A DNA stretch of 64,000 nt from Deroplatys truncata (lineage: Eukaryota > Arthropoda > Insecta > Mantodea > Mantidae): positions 216,151,498 to 216,215,497 of the forward strand of contig CM060978.1 of NCBI GenBank assembly GCA_030765065.1, in the 5' to 3' direction. Positions 1-11,355 of this stretch are shown here, one piece after another; the stretch's first letter is position 1, and the number at the start of each line of letters is the position of its first letter. A program made the position numbers and the translations under genes. The notes beneath the pieces were generated by a model. That model was not told the origin of the DNA. It did not search any database and worked only from the letters and a program-made list of their open reading frames with translations.

Positions 1-227
1 ACAATAGTTTAATTATGGATGCTTGACTGCGAGTGTTTAAGTCGTTCCTTACTGCATTTGCGTGTGAGAGATTTATTTAGAAAAAAACAGATACGGTATA
101 GTGGTTGAGTGAATGAGATTCACATCGGATTCACAGCACTGTCAGTAATGCTGATTCAGGATGTTTACGTACTTGGCAGTCAGCTGAGCGACCACGATGT
201 GCAGGATTGTTATTAAATGCTCATAAG

Positions 228-1170
228 TCTAAGCCTCGGATTTTTAGGTTCTAAAAAGTTAAAATTAGGTTCTATGTATCAGTGTATTAGGATTTTATAG
301 GATCTTATATGTTGAATTTAGGAATGTATAGGATCTTTGGCATATATTCATGGAAATCACTGGGCACTTTGTTTAAAACACTAACTTTAAATTGTAAAAA
401 GTTAAATTAACTGTAACTTTGGTATGTATTTGAAAGTACAAAATTCAAAAATGTCGTGTTAGAAACTCCCTATAACGGAAGAAGCAATAATGCATACTAC
501 TCAACAGCGCTATTAAAATGTTTGCCTCTAGTTTTCACCTATTGTTGCAGCATGTAAACTTCACACGTTTCAGAAATGCCGCGTGCCACTGACCACCTCT
601 TTCGACAATAGCTAGAAAATGATAACTGAAGGCGGCGAACGTTTTAAATACTTTATTATTGTGGCGGACTGTTTAATTAAAGTTTATTATTGTAAGGTAT
701 TGCGCAAGATTTAATAATCTAATTATTTAATAGTTTCCTTATTCGAACGATCTCCTTTCGTTTTAAAAATACTTTTATATTCATAAATCTACTCTTAAAA
801 TATGAGTTGGTATATGCTAATTCATATCACATAAAAGGCGCTAGTTGTTACCGTAACAACTAGCGCCTTTTATGTGATGTGAATTAACATATACCAACTC
901 AAATTTTAAGTATCATATAACAGCACAATAAGAAATACTTCTTGTTTATTATAAAATCCACTCTTATTTGCTTAAATAACCGAATTAGGCACTTTTAGGT
1001 TCTATCGCGAAAAATATGTTTTTTTAGGTCCTAACGTAAAATTAGGTCAATTTAGGCTCTATAAAATTGAAGTATATTGCTCGTTGGTAACTAAAACATT
1101 AAAATAAACCGAAGTTTGGAGTGTAGGAGGTCAGGAATAAAATAGGCCAGAACCTAAGAATCCGGGCTTA
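228..1170. mobile_element. hAT-like non-autonomous DNA element
   Basis: The two ends are inverted: TAAGCCTCGGAT near 230 matches the reverse complement of ATCCGGGCTTA ending at 1170, with a 1-nt indel, and both continue inward as TAGGTTCT. Flanking octamers CTCATAAG (220-227) and CTCATAAC (1171-1178) look like an 8-bp target duplication with one mismatch, as hAT transposons make. TAGGTTCTA-type motifs recur near both ends (245, 266, 996, 1025, 1053), resembling subterminal transposase-binding repeats. No coding capacity is visible. The hAT assignment is an inference from the duplication length and motif clustering. Confidence 0.5.
794..910. repeat. 117-bp near-perfect palindrome
   Basis: Two 58-nt arms are complementary around a single central C at 852, with few mismatches. 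The middle reads AGTTGTTAC-C-GTAACAACT. It lies inside the hAT-like element and would form a long hairpin in RNA or single-stranded DNA. It does not resemble a tRNA or known ncRNA. Confidence 0.9.
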
Positions 1171-1178
1171 CTCATAAC

Positions 1179-2723
1179 TTACAGTTCATGTTACGTATGA
1201 GGTTAGTAGTAGACACATATAGGATAATTCAGCCTTTCGTTTTGGCTACTTCTACTGACCGCCAATTGGAAAATAAGGTGACAAGTTTGCAGGAACATTT
1301 TTCGACGATATAACACCTCTGTTTAGACCCACAAGTATTTTCAGTTAGAAGTTCCTTTCGATCTAAACTTAAAAGCATGACTGGTGTGATACAGCTTGTT
1401 AATCTACTGTTGATTGAACATAGTTCTTAGACTTTTGCCTATCCCGATATATGTATTTAACAGTGGTCAAGTCTGAAAGATAATCTAAATTAAAACTGAC
1501 CAAAAACTACTTAGAAGTTCTTTGATCCAAGAGAATCTAAATGACTTCGCTTTCTTTGTCAATAGAAAATAGCGGATCGGCCATTTATACGTTCCATAAA
1601 ACTGGCATTATCATAATTGTTAGTATCCCCTTGTTTATTAAGACGAATTGTTTACTTTTAATACTCGAGATGGATTATTAGCTAATTCCATTAAATGTTT
1701 CACTGCATCGTAACCTGCTTTTAACTATGTTGGATGTTTCACGCTATATAATGAACAAGAAAGGGGGCTTAGTACGAGAATCTAGTCCTGTGCTTATAAT
1801 CAGAACCGAATCCAACTGTACATATTTCGAGGGTTATGACTGCCATAAGCGCTGAAGTCTGAAACATTAGTGAACGCAGCAGTCCCTTTGCTATGGTAAT
1901 AGCCTCCATGGTCTTTCACTGCTTGAATTCACTTTCTGCGTTGCACTCTTATTCGAGTTAATGAAGGGAACGCGTCAGATGAAATTAATAACAAGCTGAA
2001 TTGTTTACCAATGGTTAGTACCGATTTGGAGTATAATTTCTCGAAAGTCCCTTGATTTCCCCCTGGTGCATATCTCGCTAGCCCCCCTTGCAAGCCTTTA
2101 GGTGATCACTCGCATTCCATTACTGTACATGATAGCTCTTCAAACTATTATGGATTGTCTCAAAAATCCTGGTGGCTAAATGGTCGGCGTGCAAATTTTG
2201 AACACCTGCGAATATAAACACAGGTTGCCCTCCTAATACTTGTAACCGGTGGGTATTTGCGGAGGGGTTGCCGGTTTTGTATTGAACCTAATAACCTGAA
2301 TATCACCACATTCTAGTGACTTTTCCTATAAGGGTGGGAAAATGTCAACGTTGCACTTTAGTAACCTCTCGTATGTTGTAACCTCTTTATACTCGTAGTA
2401 ATATGTGGCACAAACTTTACCCGAACTTTTATTTCTTTCTTTTCTTTCATATTTGACTCAACATCTCGAATGAAATTCATTGTACAGCAGCTGTTAAGCT
2501 GTGTTGTTTCGGTCCAAACTGGTAGTAGTATTAGCGCATCCCTTCTTGCGGTCAAAGCAGGAGTTTTCTGCATTTAATTAGAATGTATTTGATTTAATTG
2601 CGTTGACGGCAGCGGTAGTCACAACCGTAAGTCACATGGATTATGAAAGCACAGTGTGGTTATTGCTTTTAGAAATGTAGAATTTTTCTCTCTCAATGTC
2701 ACACTCATATCTCTAGAGATGTA
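1179..2723. other. Unassigned intergenic DNA
   Basis: Nothing convincing is seen. The short open frame at 2358-2573 on the minus strand has no recognisable motif. Confidence 0.5.
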
Positions 2724-3560
2724 TTTTTACTTTCTCTACTACGTATAGTAAGTAGGGGAAGTATTGCATGCCACCCAAAAATTCGATACCGAGATTTCAC
2801 CGGAAATACATGTTTTGAGGTCCTGAATAAAACAAAAGCACTTTTAGAAAAAGGTCCGTGTGTGTGTGTGAACAGCATAACTCAAAAACGAAAAGTCGAG
2901 TAAATACCAAACTTGGTATTTAGGTTAAGTATCTTTCAAAGATGCGACACGAAAATTTTCAAGAAAATCCTCCACCCCAGGCTAACCTTTACATGGAACA
3001 TTTCTCGAAAATGTTGATTTTCTCTAACGTTTTTGATTAAAACATATGTTTTTTATTAAAACATGTATTTAAGATACTTTTGTGACAAATAAAATGTATA
3101 TCTTGAATTTTCTAGGAATATCCCCAAAAGCTTTTGTATAACTGGTAAATCATAAGAGATAGACAAACATTTTCTACACAAAAACTGCAGAGCTCATTAA
3201 AACACACAATATGTCATATACTTTTTTTTTTGTGAAGTGAACATTTTCGAGATATTGCTTGTTATTTGTTTGAATTTTCCAATACTTATACTTTTTTCTC
3301 AAATGGCAATTCGTTATTATTTTTTTTATGTCCCGGGCATGCAAAGAGAATGAAATGCTCCACATACCAATCAACTTTTAAACGATTTGACTATTGCTTA
3401 AAGCCTACCATGTTCTCATACCTACAAGAAAATTAGCAATAATTTAGTTTCTGAAAATGTTTATCTCGATTAAAATGCAGTAGATGGAGAATAAGCGTTT
3501 GTAAAAACAGTTTCTACAAGAGTAGAGAAAGTCATGTGAGTGTAACACATCAGATTTTTT
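2724..3560 (+). mobile_element. MITE-like family, copy A (0.84 kb)
   Basis: This is the reference copy of a dispersed family with other copies at 9732, 11356, 12551, 24618 and 38461. One end has ACTTTCTCTACT (about 2729) and the other has AGTAGAGAAAGT (about 3521), which are inverted. The inner half carries GATGCGACACGAAAA near 2941. After the second terminus comes CATGTGAGTGTAACACATC, shared by other copies. No transposase is encoded. The transposon family is unknown to me and the outer limits are uncertain by about 10 bp. Confidence 0.7.
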
Positions 3561-4088
3561 CCTTCGTGTGCTCAAATCTAATTAAAAGTTGTAGTGTTTT
3601 AAGTCTCTGCTTATTCGTCGACTTGACATAATGAAATTATACCGAACTTAATGCAATCCGCTATATCTCAGCTTTCAATATTAACTGATTCCAGTGATTT
3701 AAATGTTTTGTCTTTAATTTTCTATTTTATATAGTTAGTTACTTATGAAGAATGATGTTAATAACTCACTATGGCATTTTTATTTTGTATGCTCCCCCTC
3801 TTCATTTCAAGGAATTTTCCAAACCCCATCTAAAGAGAGATAGAAACAAAAATTGCAGTTATTACTCGCGCAAAACTTCTGGAATCGTGACCTTGATTGC
3901 CATCCCAGCTGCCGAGCCTAGGAATGGTTTATGTTTAGCTTTATCAACGAAAGCGATATAATACCTTTGCTTACTTACAGTGCGTAACAAATACAGTCTG
4001 CAATGAAAGTGTCTGCATCTGGTTGTAATTTTAAAGAGAGCTGCAGTATCTAAATAGTACTTATTTTTTATTTGTTATATTTATAACC
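3561..4088. other. Unassigned intergenic DNA
   Basis: No gene or repeat is recognised. The 69-codon frame at 3752-3961 has no recognisable motif. Confidence 0.4.
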
Positions 4089-4580
4089 ATGGCTCCTATG
4101 TTTTCAAAGTTAAGTGGTAAGGTGTTACATAGTCAAAGTAGGGAAATAATTGCAAATGTCATCGACTTCATGAAGCAAGAAATTATATCCGAGTTCCACA
4201 AAAGCCTTAAGAGAGTGAAAGAAAGAGTAGTCAAAGCAACTGGTGTTTCACCGAGTTCCGTTTCCAGAGTTCTCAAAGATAAGAGAAAAAAACATATGGA
4301 TGAAAGAGTACCATTTGACACACCTGGGAAGAAATATAAGGTCCCTAAACGTATTACAGAAATAGACGATTCCGAATGCCTCATTCGGCGCACGATTCAC
4401 AATTCCTATGTGGAAGAAAAAACTGTGCTAACAATAAGCAGATTGCTCATCCAGCTGAAAGACAGCAGAAACTTTCAAGGTGGTGCTACAAATCTCAGAA
4501 AAATTAATAAAGATTTAGGGGTCAAATGGATGAAACCGAAATCAAATAGAAGAGTTCTAACAGAAAAGCAAAATAAATAA
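4089..4580 (+). pseudogene. N-terminal half of a DDE (IS630/Tc1-like) transposase
   Basis: The 163-codon frame has a helix-turn-helix stretch (VVKATGVSPSSVSRVLKD, about residues 48-65), then FDTPGKKYKVPKRITEIDD and FQGGATNLRKINKDLGVKW. That order is typical of an IS630/Tc1-like family common in arthropods: DNA-binding HTH, then a TPGK linker, then an RNase H-like DDE domain. The frame stops in an A-rich tract before the catalytic domain, which resumes downstream at about 4795. A related N-terminus on the minus strand lies at 29994-30455. The family call comes from motif memory without a database search. Confidence 0.7.
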
Positions 4581-4633
4581 ATAAAATAAAAAAGTAATAA
4601 TAAAATAAAAAAATAAAAATAAAAAGTAAATGT

Positions 4634-4708
4634 TGCCGTGATAGCTTAGTCGGTTAGAGCAACGGCACGGAAAGCCTAAGATCCGTGGTTCAAATCCCGG
4701 CTATGGCA
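4634..4708 (+). ncRNA. tRNA-like sequence with pol III A and B boxes
   Basis: A perfect A box (TAGCTTAGTCGG, 4642-4653) and B box (GGTTCAAATCC, 4687-4697) are present. A 7-bp acceptor-like stem pairs 4634-4640 with 4702-4708 and includes two G-U pairs. The anticodon stem keeps only about 3 bp, position 33 is not U, and the T stem has two mismatches, so a working tRNA is unlikely. It sits between the two halves of the DDE transposase, just after an A-rich run, and is more likely a SINE head or tRNA pseudogene. Confidence 0.6.
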
Positions 4709-4794
4709 TTGAATTTTTCAGTCTGATTCTACCTTTTCAAATGACTATAATTTTATATGTACTTATATCAGTGTGTACTTATATCAGCATCAAT

Positions 4795-5697
4795 TTTCAA
4801 GGTGGTGCTACAAATTTCAGAAAAATACTATAATGTATGAAGATGAGTCATACATACACAGCAGTCATACAGCATCTAAAATTTGGAGTGACGATAGCGA
4901 ATTAGGTTTGCAGGCACCTGTTTCCAAAGGGCAAATACTTATTATCGTTCGTGCTGTTGGAAAGATCGGCTTCGTTCCAAATGCCCTTCTTTTACAAGTC
5001 GCAACATACAACAGGAGATTTTCATCAAGAAATGAATACAGAAAATTACATGAAGTGAATCAACGCCATGTTGATACCTAATATGCCTGCTGGGTCTGTT
5101 CTGGTCATCGACAATGCTTCACAATGCGTCAACACTCAAATTCACAAACCACCTACCTCAACTTCCTTGAAAGAAGAAATGAGAGCTTGGTTACTTAGAC
5201 ATAATAAAGCTTTAGATGAAAGCATGAGTAAAACAAAGCTATATAACTTAATTAAAGCCAACAAACAGCTTCAGAAGTCATACATACTTGACGAGATAGT
5301 AATACAACATCGCCATAATGTACTTGGACTGTCATCGTATCGCCCAGATCTAAACCCAATCGAAGTAATCTGGGCTGATGTCAAAAAATGGGTGGCATGC
5401 AGAAATATCACTTTTAAATTAAAATATGTGGAGCAGTTATAACGCCAGCAATTTGCTGAAATTGGAAGGGCAGAATGGGAAAATGTATGGCGACATGCTG
5501 AATAAATTAAGAATCATTATTCCGAAAAATACGGAATTGCAGAAAATCAAACAGAAATAATTCTCATGCAGGATAATGGTGCAGAAGGTAGTGACAGCAG
5601 TGATGACGGCAATAATGTGAGTGATTCCGCAGAAGAGGAAGGGTTGTTAGATGTGGAAGAATTGGAGGCAATGATTGACAGCGTTTTTTTATATTAA
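4795..5697 (+). pseudogene. Catalytic half of the DDE transposase, frameshifted
   Basis: All three DDE landmarks are visible: YEDESYIHS (about 4836) gives the first Asp, VLVIDNAS (about 5101) the second, and RPDLNPIEVIWADVKKW (about 5343) the final Glu. The frame shifts near 5068 and has stops near 5441 and 5502. An acidic Ser/Asp/Glu-rich tail then continues to TAA at 5697. The catalytic residues are intact but the protein is not expressible as one frame. The segment begins with a 32-bp sequence (4795-4826) that also occurs at 4473-4504 with one mismatch, so the element was rearranged around the tRNA-like insert. Confidence 0.75.
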
Positions 5698-6021
5698 GGG
5701 CTTTTTACAGCGTTGATTTTAATATACTGTATATAACTAAGTTTATCAGCGCAACACAGTGCATAACCGCTGTGGATATTTGACGAAGACTGTCCCACGC
5801 ACTCCTGCAGCATGCAGACGACCGGTCACCACCTGATCTGGCAAGCAACTCGCATCATAGCTCTCATTAAGATTTTCACGTGTCTAGAACTGTTGCGCCG
5901 ATTATATTAAATGATGTTGGTATCTCTGAAAATTGTCATAGAGAAGAAAACAGTATATGCGCATACCCGAAACGCCGGGCTGCCGGGCAACGAACTGAAA
6001 CAACGATCTGTGTAGTACAAA
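5698..6021 (+). promoter_or_regulatory. Bap60: Probable Bap60 promoter and 5' UTR
   Basis: The stretch before the Bap60 start is unusually GC- and CpG-rich for this window, with CGAAACGCCGGGCTGCCGGG near 5968. A near-palindrome GTATATGCGCATAC (5953-5966) contains TGCGCAT, which resembles the NRF-1/ewg binding core found in many housekeeping promoters. No clear TATA box was seen. The start context is ACAAAATGG. The transcription start cannot be placed from sequence alone. Confidence 0.4.
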
Positions 6022-6135
6022 ATGGCGCAGAGGTTTACTGGTTCACAGCCAACTCCAAATTCGGTTCCACCTCAGCAGCGATATCCTCCCCCTCCTGTAC
6101 CACCACTTCGGCAATATGCTGGGCCAAGTTTTCCG
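6022..6135 (+). CDS. Bap60: Bap60 (SMARCD1-type SWI/SNF subunit), exon 1
   Basis: This exon encodes residues 1-38, beginning MAQRFTGSQP and continuing through a Pro/Gln/Tyr-rich stretch. Insect BAP60 proteins likewise start with an M(S/A)QRF block followed by low-complexity Pro-rich sequence. The exon ends in CCG before GTAAAT, a phase 0 donor, and the frame passes into intron and stops downstream. BAP60 is a core subunit of the BAP/PBAP (SWI/SNF) nucleosome remodelling complex in the nucleus. The ATG has a favourable context and follows a CpG-rich leader. The next exon is 21.8 kb away and the phases match. Confidence 0.85.
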
Positions 6136-7178
6136 GTAAATTTTTGTATAAATTTTTTAGTTATTAATAACCTGAGCGAAGCTTTACAAAACCATATAAC
6201 CTCAAACAATCTTACATTCCCATAAACAGAAACGTTTGCATGTGAATTAGAACTCGTAAGTTTTTGCGATTATAGCTATTGAAACGAGTAAAAATGTACA
6301 ACCCATTGATGATTAAGATCTGTCCTTTGAATAATTTCATTTACTGGTTTTAAGAATGATTTCCGAGGCAGTTTTAGAGTTAGGGCATTTGTTTACTTCG
6401 CATCAGCATTCTTTTTCACAATTTCTCCGCTGCGTAATGTAGATTTTTGATTTTGGTTTTCGTCGCATTTTCATAATGTTTAATTATATTTAATTTCCAA
6501 CATACTGTTTTGTGTAATCTTACCCCAATCATACACCCCATCTTCTACTTTTCCTTTCTTTCTCTTACGAGTATTGAGCTTGGTTATTTGGTCTGTATCA
6601 AAAGGTATTAAGACTAGTTTCACTCCTGTCACCAACTCCCACATCAATTGATGCTGCGACCGTCAACAATTATAATATGCATAATAAAAACAAGGTTTGG
6701 GAAAGGGTGGGACTTTTAAGCTTTTAGATAGCTTATAAATGGAAAATGTATCGGATTAAAATTGTAGAAACACTAGCTTATTGTTTTAATGAATAGCTTT
6801 TCTGGAGCTTTGACTTTAGGATTTAATACCATTAAATGTTTTTGAGCATGCATGCGTTTTGTGATGAGCATTGTCTCTGTGGATCACCATAATTGGATGG
6901 TGTTATCGAATATAATTAATAAACTTCCCAGTAAAGGAATTACTGACAGTGATGTCTTATATGTATACAATATATTTGAAATTGAGGCTTTGTTTTCGTT
7001 TGTGTAGCAAAAAAAACTATCATTGGTTAATGTACTATATGTGATGTGTCAAAGATGGAAATGCAACTATTGAAATATGCATTACATCTGCCATTAAATT
7101 GATACAGAACTATTTTAGTAGCTGTAAGGCATTAACAAAGTATGAGTTTTAGTCTTAGGAAGGATTGCTAGGTTATCC
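6136..7178. other. Start of Bap60 intron 1, unassigned
   Basis: AT-rich intronic DNA with no recognised element or gene. Confidence 0.5.
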
Positions 7179-8225
7179 TGTATAATAGCGGCCCGTCTTC
7201 TGCTAGCAACGGCATGGGCGTGGCTTAAGGAGATCTAGTGTTGCCAACCTTAGGAAATGAACTTGTGGAATATAACAACATTGTAACATTAAATTAGCAA
7301 TGCGTGAATACATGAAGGAAATATAACATTGTAGCATTGCAAAGCATGAAGGGAAAATAACATTGTAGCATTAAAATAACCTTACAGCATCATTAAATTA
7401 GGGGTAAACGACTGTTTGAAGGAAAGTGTGGCATAAAATTAGTGTAGCACCAATGCATGAAAAGATGCAGTTTTTCCATCTGAGCGATAGTATAGTTAAA
7501 TGCACGTTTTTTTTTCCTTCTGCCCCTTTTTTGGGGGGGGGGAGTTTTTTCATGAATGTATTGTACAACATTCGATGTACATTTAGGCATTTAGTATGGG
7601 CTTTTAATAGTAAGAATATATTCCCTCTTGTAAAAAATAATCTCTTTTTATTCAGGGAAACTAAAAATTGTATATAGCTGCAGTAGGATTTTAATATCAA
7701 ACCTTTGGTTATTTGATGCTATCAAAAGGTTTAGGAAATTATACAAAATGGCCATTAGGCAAAAGTTATTTTACACATCTAGAAGGAAAGGAAGCACAAA
7801 AGTCATAAAGGCAAAACAGGAGGAGGTTCGGATTAAGGAATTTTTTCGTTGTTTGTTATATTGCATCAAAGCCTAGTTATTGTACAAAATTAACAAAACC
7901 TGCATGTTTATTTATAGCCAGTGAAAATGCTTTAATTTCAGGGCAAACACATTATCGTACGTATAAAATAAAAGATGCACACATTATTAACAGAAGCAGT
8001 GGCAGCACTGTTGTCATTGTCTTTGAACCACAAAACACATGTATTAGTTTACTGCAATGGACATTACAGTAATGAAAACCTGACGTCATTAAAAAAAATT
8101 GAAACAGAGATATGCACCTTTGATTGAATTCCACCTTGTTAAATCACACTGGGTAATGCTATGCAATGATATCTACTATCACACCAAATATGTCTTGTTC
8201 CCGAAATCTATTCCGGAACAGGCAT

Positions 8226-9181
8226 TCATGAAGATAGGATGTGAAGAGGGCATAACTTGTAACAAACTAGCGCGGAATTTTCCTCCCTATCCTCATCCAT
8301 ATGTTTTTCCACATTTGGCGTGTGGATGGAGTCATCCTCGGGGTCAACAAAGTTCTGCTCGTGGATAATAAGGTTGTGAACATTCACACTATGATGTAGA
8401 TTTTGAGTGTTGGCGTAAAAGCAAGCCATCCATCTGAGATGATGTGGCTTCCGGGCAAAATATGATCAATGATCACGACCTCCAGGGTTTCTGCTCTCCT
8501 GTTGAGCACATTCACCAGGAAGCATTCCCCAAAGCCCCTCTCAGTACTGCTGAACATCCAGTGGCCCCCACACTACATCCCTCTGTGGTACTTGCGGGGA
8601 CTAACTTTGACTCGTCTATTTCAACAGTGATGGGCTTGTTTTCATCTAGGCCACCAATGAAGTCTGAATTTTCTTCCAACCACCACTCAGTTTCTTCTCT
8701 GAGGAAGTTGCACCAGTCCACAGAGGTATGGTAATTGGCCACTTAGGCTTCCTGCCTCATCATGGATTGCGGTTGTTCGAAAGCCCACTGCTCCTGGAGA
8801 AGACCGATCCATCCCATATAAACTTCCTCCTTTCGCAAGATCCACATAACCATTGCTTCCCATCGATGCTGCCATTGTGATTGTGCAGCGCACATGCTGC
8901 TGATAGTCATTGCAGATCTTGCTATTCACAAGCAGTCTTCTCCATGCTACCCACTGCGGAACAGCCAGTATCCCCTCTATTCTGTGGAACAAAATGAGCA
9001 ATGACCAGACTTTGACAATGACTGCTTCCCGATCAAGAATTTCTTCTTCAGGCATGATTGTTAAAGGTTGGGCCATGTTAACAAAAGAAAAACACAACTG
9101 GGAATCTGCGCTCCTGAGAATAACTTTCAAGTATGTGAATAGCATCTGGAGAAATAATGTTAGAAGTAAAAGTAAGGACAA
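8226..9181 (-). pseudogene. Merlin-like (IS1595-type) transposase remnant
   Basis: The minus strand carries degenerate blocks in the order expected for Merlin. There is an N-terminal part (MAQPLTIMPEEEILD near 9078), then VDWCNFLREETEWW (about 8721), then TVEIDESKL (about 8628) with a catalytic-like Asp. Last come NFVDPEDDSIHTPNVEKHMDE and its surroundings (about 8354), resembling the conserved NFVDP...HT..VE..W block near the catalytic Glu. The frame is broken at least twice, and the zinc-ribbon cysteines expected near the N-terminus are not clearly kept. Merlin elements are eukaryotic relatives of IS1595/IS1016. The assignment rests on motif recognition only. Confidence 0.6.
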
Positions 9182-9731
9182 AAAGCTTCGATCCCTAAAT
9201 TTCTATCTGGCCACCAGGGATGGATTTCACTCTAAATCAAAGGCTGTGAGCTGGGAGGGGCTGATAGTTATTGAAAGGAAAGTGGGAGAAATATGAATTT
9301 TTAAGGTTGCCAATCCTAGGTGGACTTTCGCAAACAAAAGCATTAGAAAAAGAGCGAAGAGGGATAGTAAATCCCTCCCTCCTCTAGAACACCCTGTCAT
9401 CGATAAATTAAAACATCATCACATGTTGATTTGTTTACTTGTTTATCTGGTCTTTGACTTTATCTGTGGCTTACCTTCAGTAAGCAAAGTACTGCATATC
9501 ATCCAAAAATTTCATATCAAGATGAGAAGGTAAATGAGTAAATGATAATGAGCAGAGAAATACATGTGAATGTAATATAAGATAAATACTTATAGATTTG
9601 GTTTGGACTTGGCATCAAAATTTTGAGAAAGTTGTAATACCTGTTTTACTGTATGATGATTCATTCGAAAACTTATGCCACCAGCATAATAGGTGCATCA
9701 TGGAAGAAACATTTGTAAATACAGTAGATAG

Positions 9732-10660
9732 AAAAAAAAAATCTGATACTTTCACATGACATTCTCTACTCTCTTATCTTTATTAGTGGGTATACAAGCT
9801 GTTCTTACTAAAGCTTATTTTTGTATCTACTACATGTTAAACCAAATAAACCTTTGCAAAAATAGCTACATTACACATTTCGTTATAGACACAAAGAGAA
9901 CATAGATAGTCAAATGTTTAAGACCTGGACGCTATATGCCAACCTTAAATTCTATACTGTTTCCATGTAATTGCAAGAAACAATTGAAAGTCGATGAGAC
10001 TTTAAAAGAATGACAGGTATTGAACAATTTGAACCTTTAATAACAGATATCTCGGAAACGGCTTATGCCACAGAAAACTTATTTTAAGTGAATTGTGTGT
10101 TTTAAAGAGATCTACATTTTTTTTGTGGTATGTTTTCATCTATCGCTTAAAGTTTATCAGTTATACAACATTATACAATATTCCTTCTGAATGAAAAGGA
10201 CTTCATTGGCTATTCCCCGAAAATTCAAGATATACATTTTACTTGTCATGTAAATATCTTTAATATATGGTATTTTAATCAAAATCGTTAGAGCCATTTT
10301 TTAGAACATCAAATATTTCAAAAAATATTCCACATAAAGGGTAGTTTGGAGTGCGGGGATTGTGTTGAAAAAAATCGTGTTGTGTCTTTGGAAGATATTG
10401 GACCTAAATACCAAGTTTGGTATTTACCTGACTTTTTGTTGTTGAGTTATGGTGTTCACAATTACACACACATACAACATGCATGCACACACACACACAC
10501 ACACACGCACCCACCCACGCATGCACACGAGTTTCCACAAATGCTTTATTTAAATTCGGCGAGTCTCAAAACGTATATTTCTGGTGAAATCTCAGCATCG
10601 AATTTTTGGGTAGAATGCAGTATTTCCCCTACTTACTATACATAGTAGAGAAAGCAAAAA
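9732..10660 (-). mobile_element. MITE-like family, copy B
   Basis: This is copy A in reverse orientation. It starts with AAAAATCTGATACTTTCACA and ends with CCCCTACTTACTATACATAG then TAGAGAAAG. An internal CA/CCCA microsatellite (10484-10520) lengthens it. The 99-codon frame at 10346-10645 runs through this copy and is not a gene. It lies inside the 4.1-kb inverted-repeat unit, so it is a younger insertion. Confidence 0.7.
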
Positions 10661-11040
10661 TTAACAGACATGGACAAAACTTTGAATGTTTACACTTTGA
10701 GACTTGGTGGAAATAGTTCTGTAAAAATTAGAGGAATAAAATTCTCTGAGGGTCCATCATGTGTCGGAGGTCCAACTTTATGTTTTGTTTGCAACATCTG
10801 CTAACCAATTTCTAGTAAATGCATGTTGTCATTTTTATAACTAAATGATAATCTCAAAAGCCATGCATGAAAAACATACATAAATAAAATAAAACATTTT
10901 CCAGTAAAAATTTTCTTTCCCCTCAAAATAATACTTAAAAATTAAGAGGTTTAAGGATATGATGTGAGGTATTTGAGTTTTATTTTTATTTTGCTCCTCG
11001 CACACAACAGATAAAAGCTAATAAGACTGCTGTTATTCAG

Positions 11041-11042
<2 letters not shown>

Positions 11043-11128
<86 letters not shown>
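11043..11128. repeat. (AAT)n microsatellite, about 28 units
   Basis: An uninterrupted AAT tract is directly visible. Confidence 0.97.
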
Positions 11129-11355
11129 CGTGGTAATAATGATGATACAAATGCTGTCTATACATATAAACTACAATGGCTCACTCTACATTTTGTGCAA
11201 GGTTTGGCAATGTGTCATGCTTACAGTGTGTTTTCTGTTTGCACAGCTGGCAACAAAACCGCCTAGGCCATGCCCACACCGCCACTAGCAGACGATAGAC
11301 TGCTATTATACAGCTATTATATTAAAAATGAATTAACATAGAACTGTAAGAATTT

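Larger units (their letters stand above)
7179..11312. mobile_element. 4.1-kb unit with inverted-repeat ends around a Merlin-like remnant
   Basis: The left end (7179-7248, beginning TGTATAATAGC) is repeated in inverted form at 11249-11312 (ending GCTATTATACA). Shared inner blocks are GTCTTCTGCTAG, GGGCGTGGC and TTGCCA with their divergent counterparts. Inside lie a Merlin-like transposase remnant, a later MITE insertion (9732-10660) and an AAT microsatellite. Without those insertions the unit would be about 3.1 kb. No clear target duplication was found, so the limits and the link to the Merlin remnant are inferred. Confidence 0.45.

Noticed and set aside
460-615. ATGCCGCGTGCCACTGACC as a possible transposase N-terminus (MPRATD)
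   Set aside because: Only six to ten codons look suggestive before a stop, which is too little to support a call.
4634-4708. Functional tRNA gene
   Set aside because: The A and B boxes are good, but the anticodon and T stems are broken and position 33 is not U. A SINE head or pseudogene is more likely.
10346-10645. 99-codon open frame with a His/Thr run
   Set aside because: It lies within MITE copy B and crosses a CA microsatellite. The same region in other copies has different frames, so it is not a gene.
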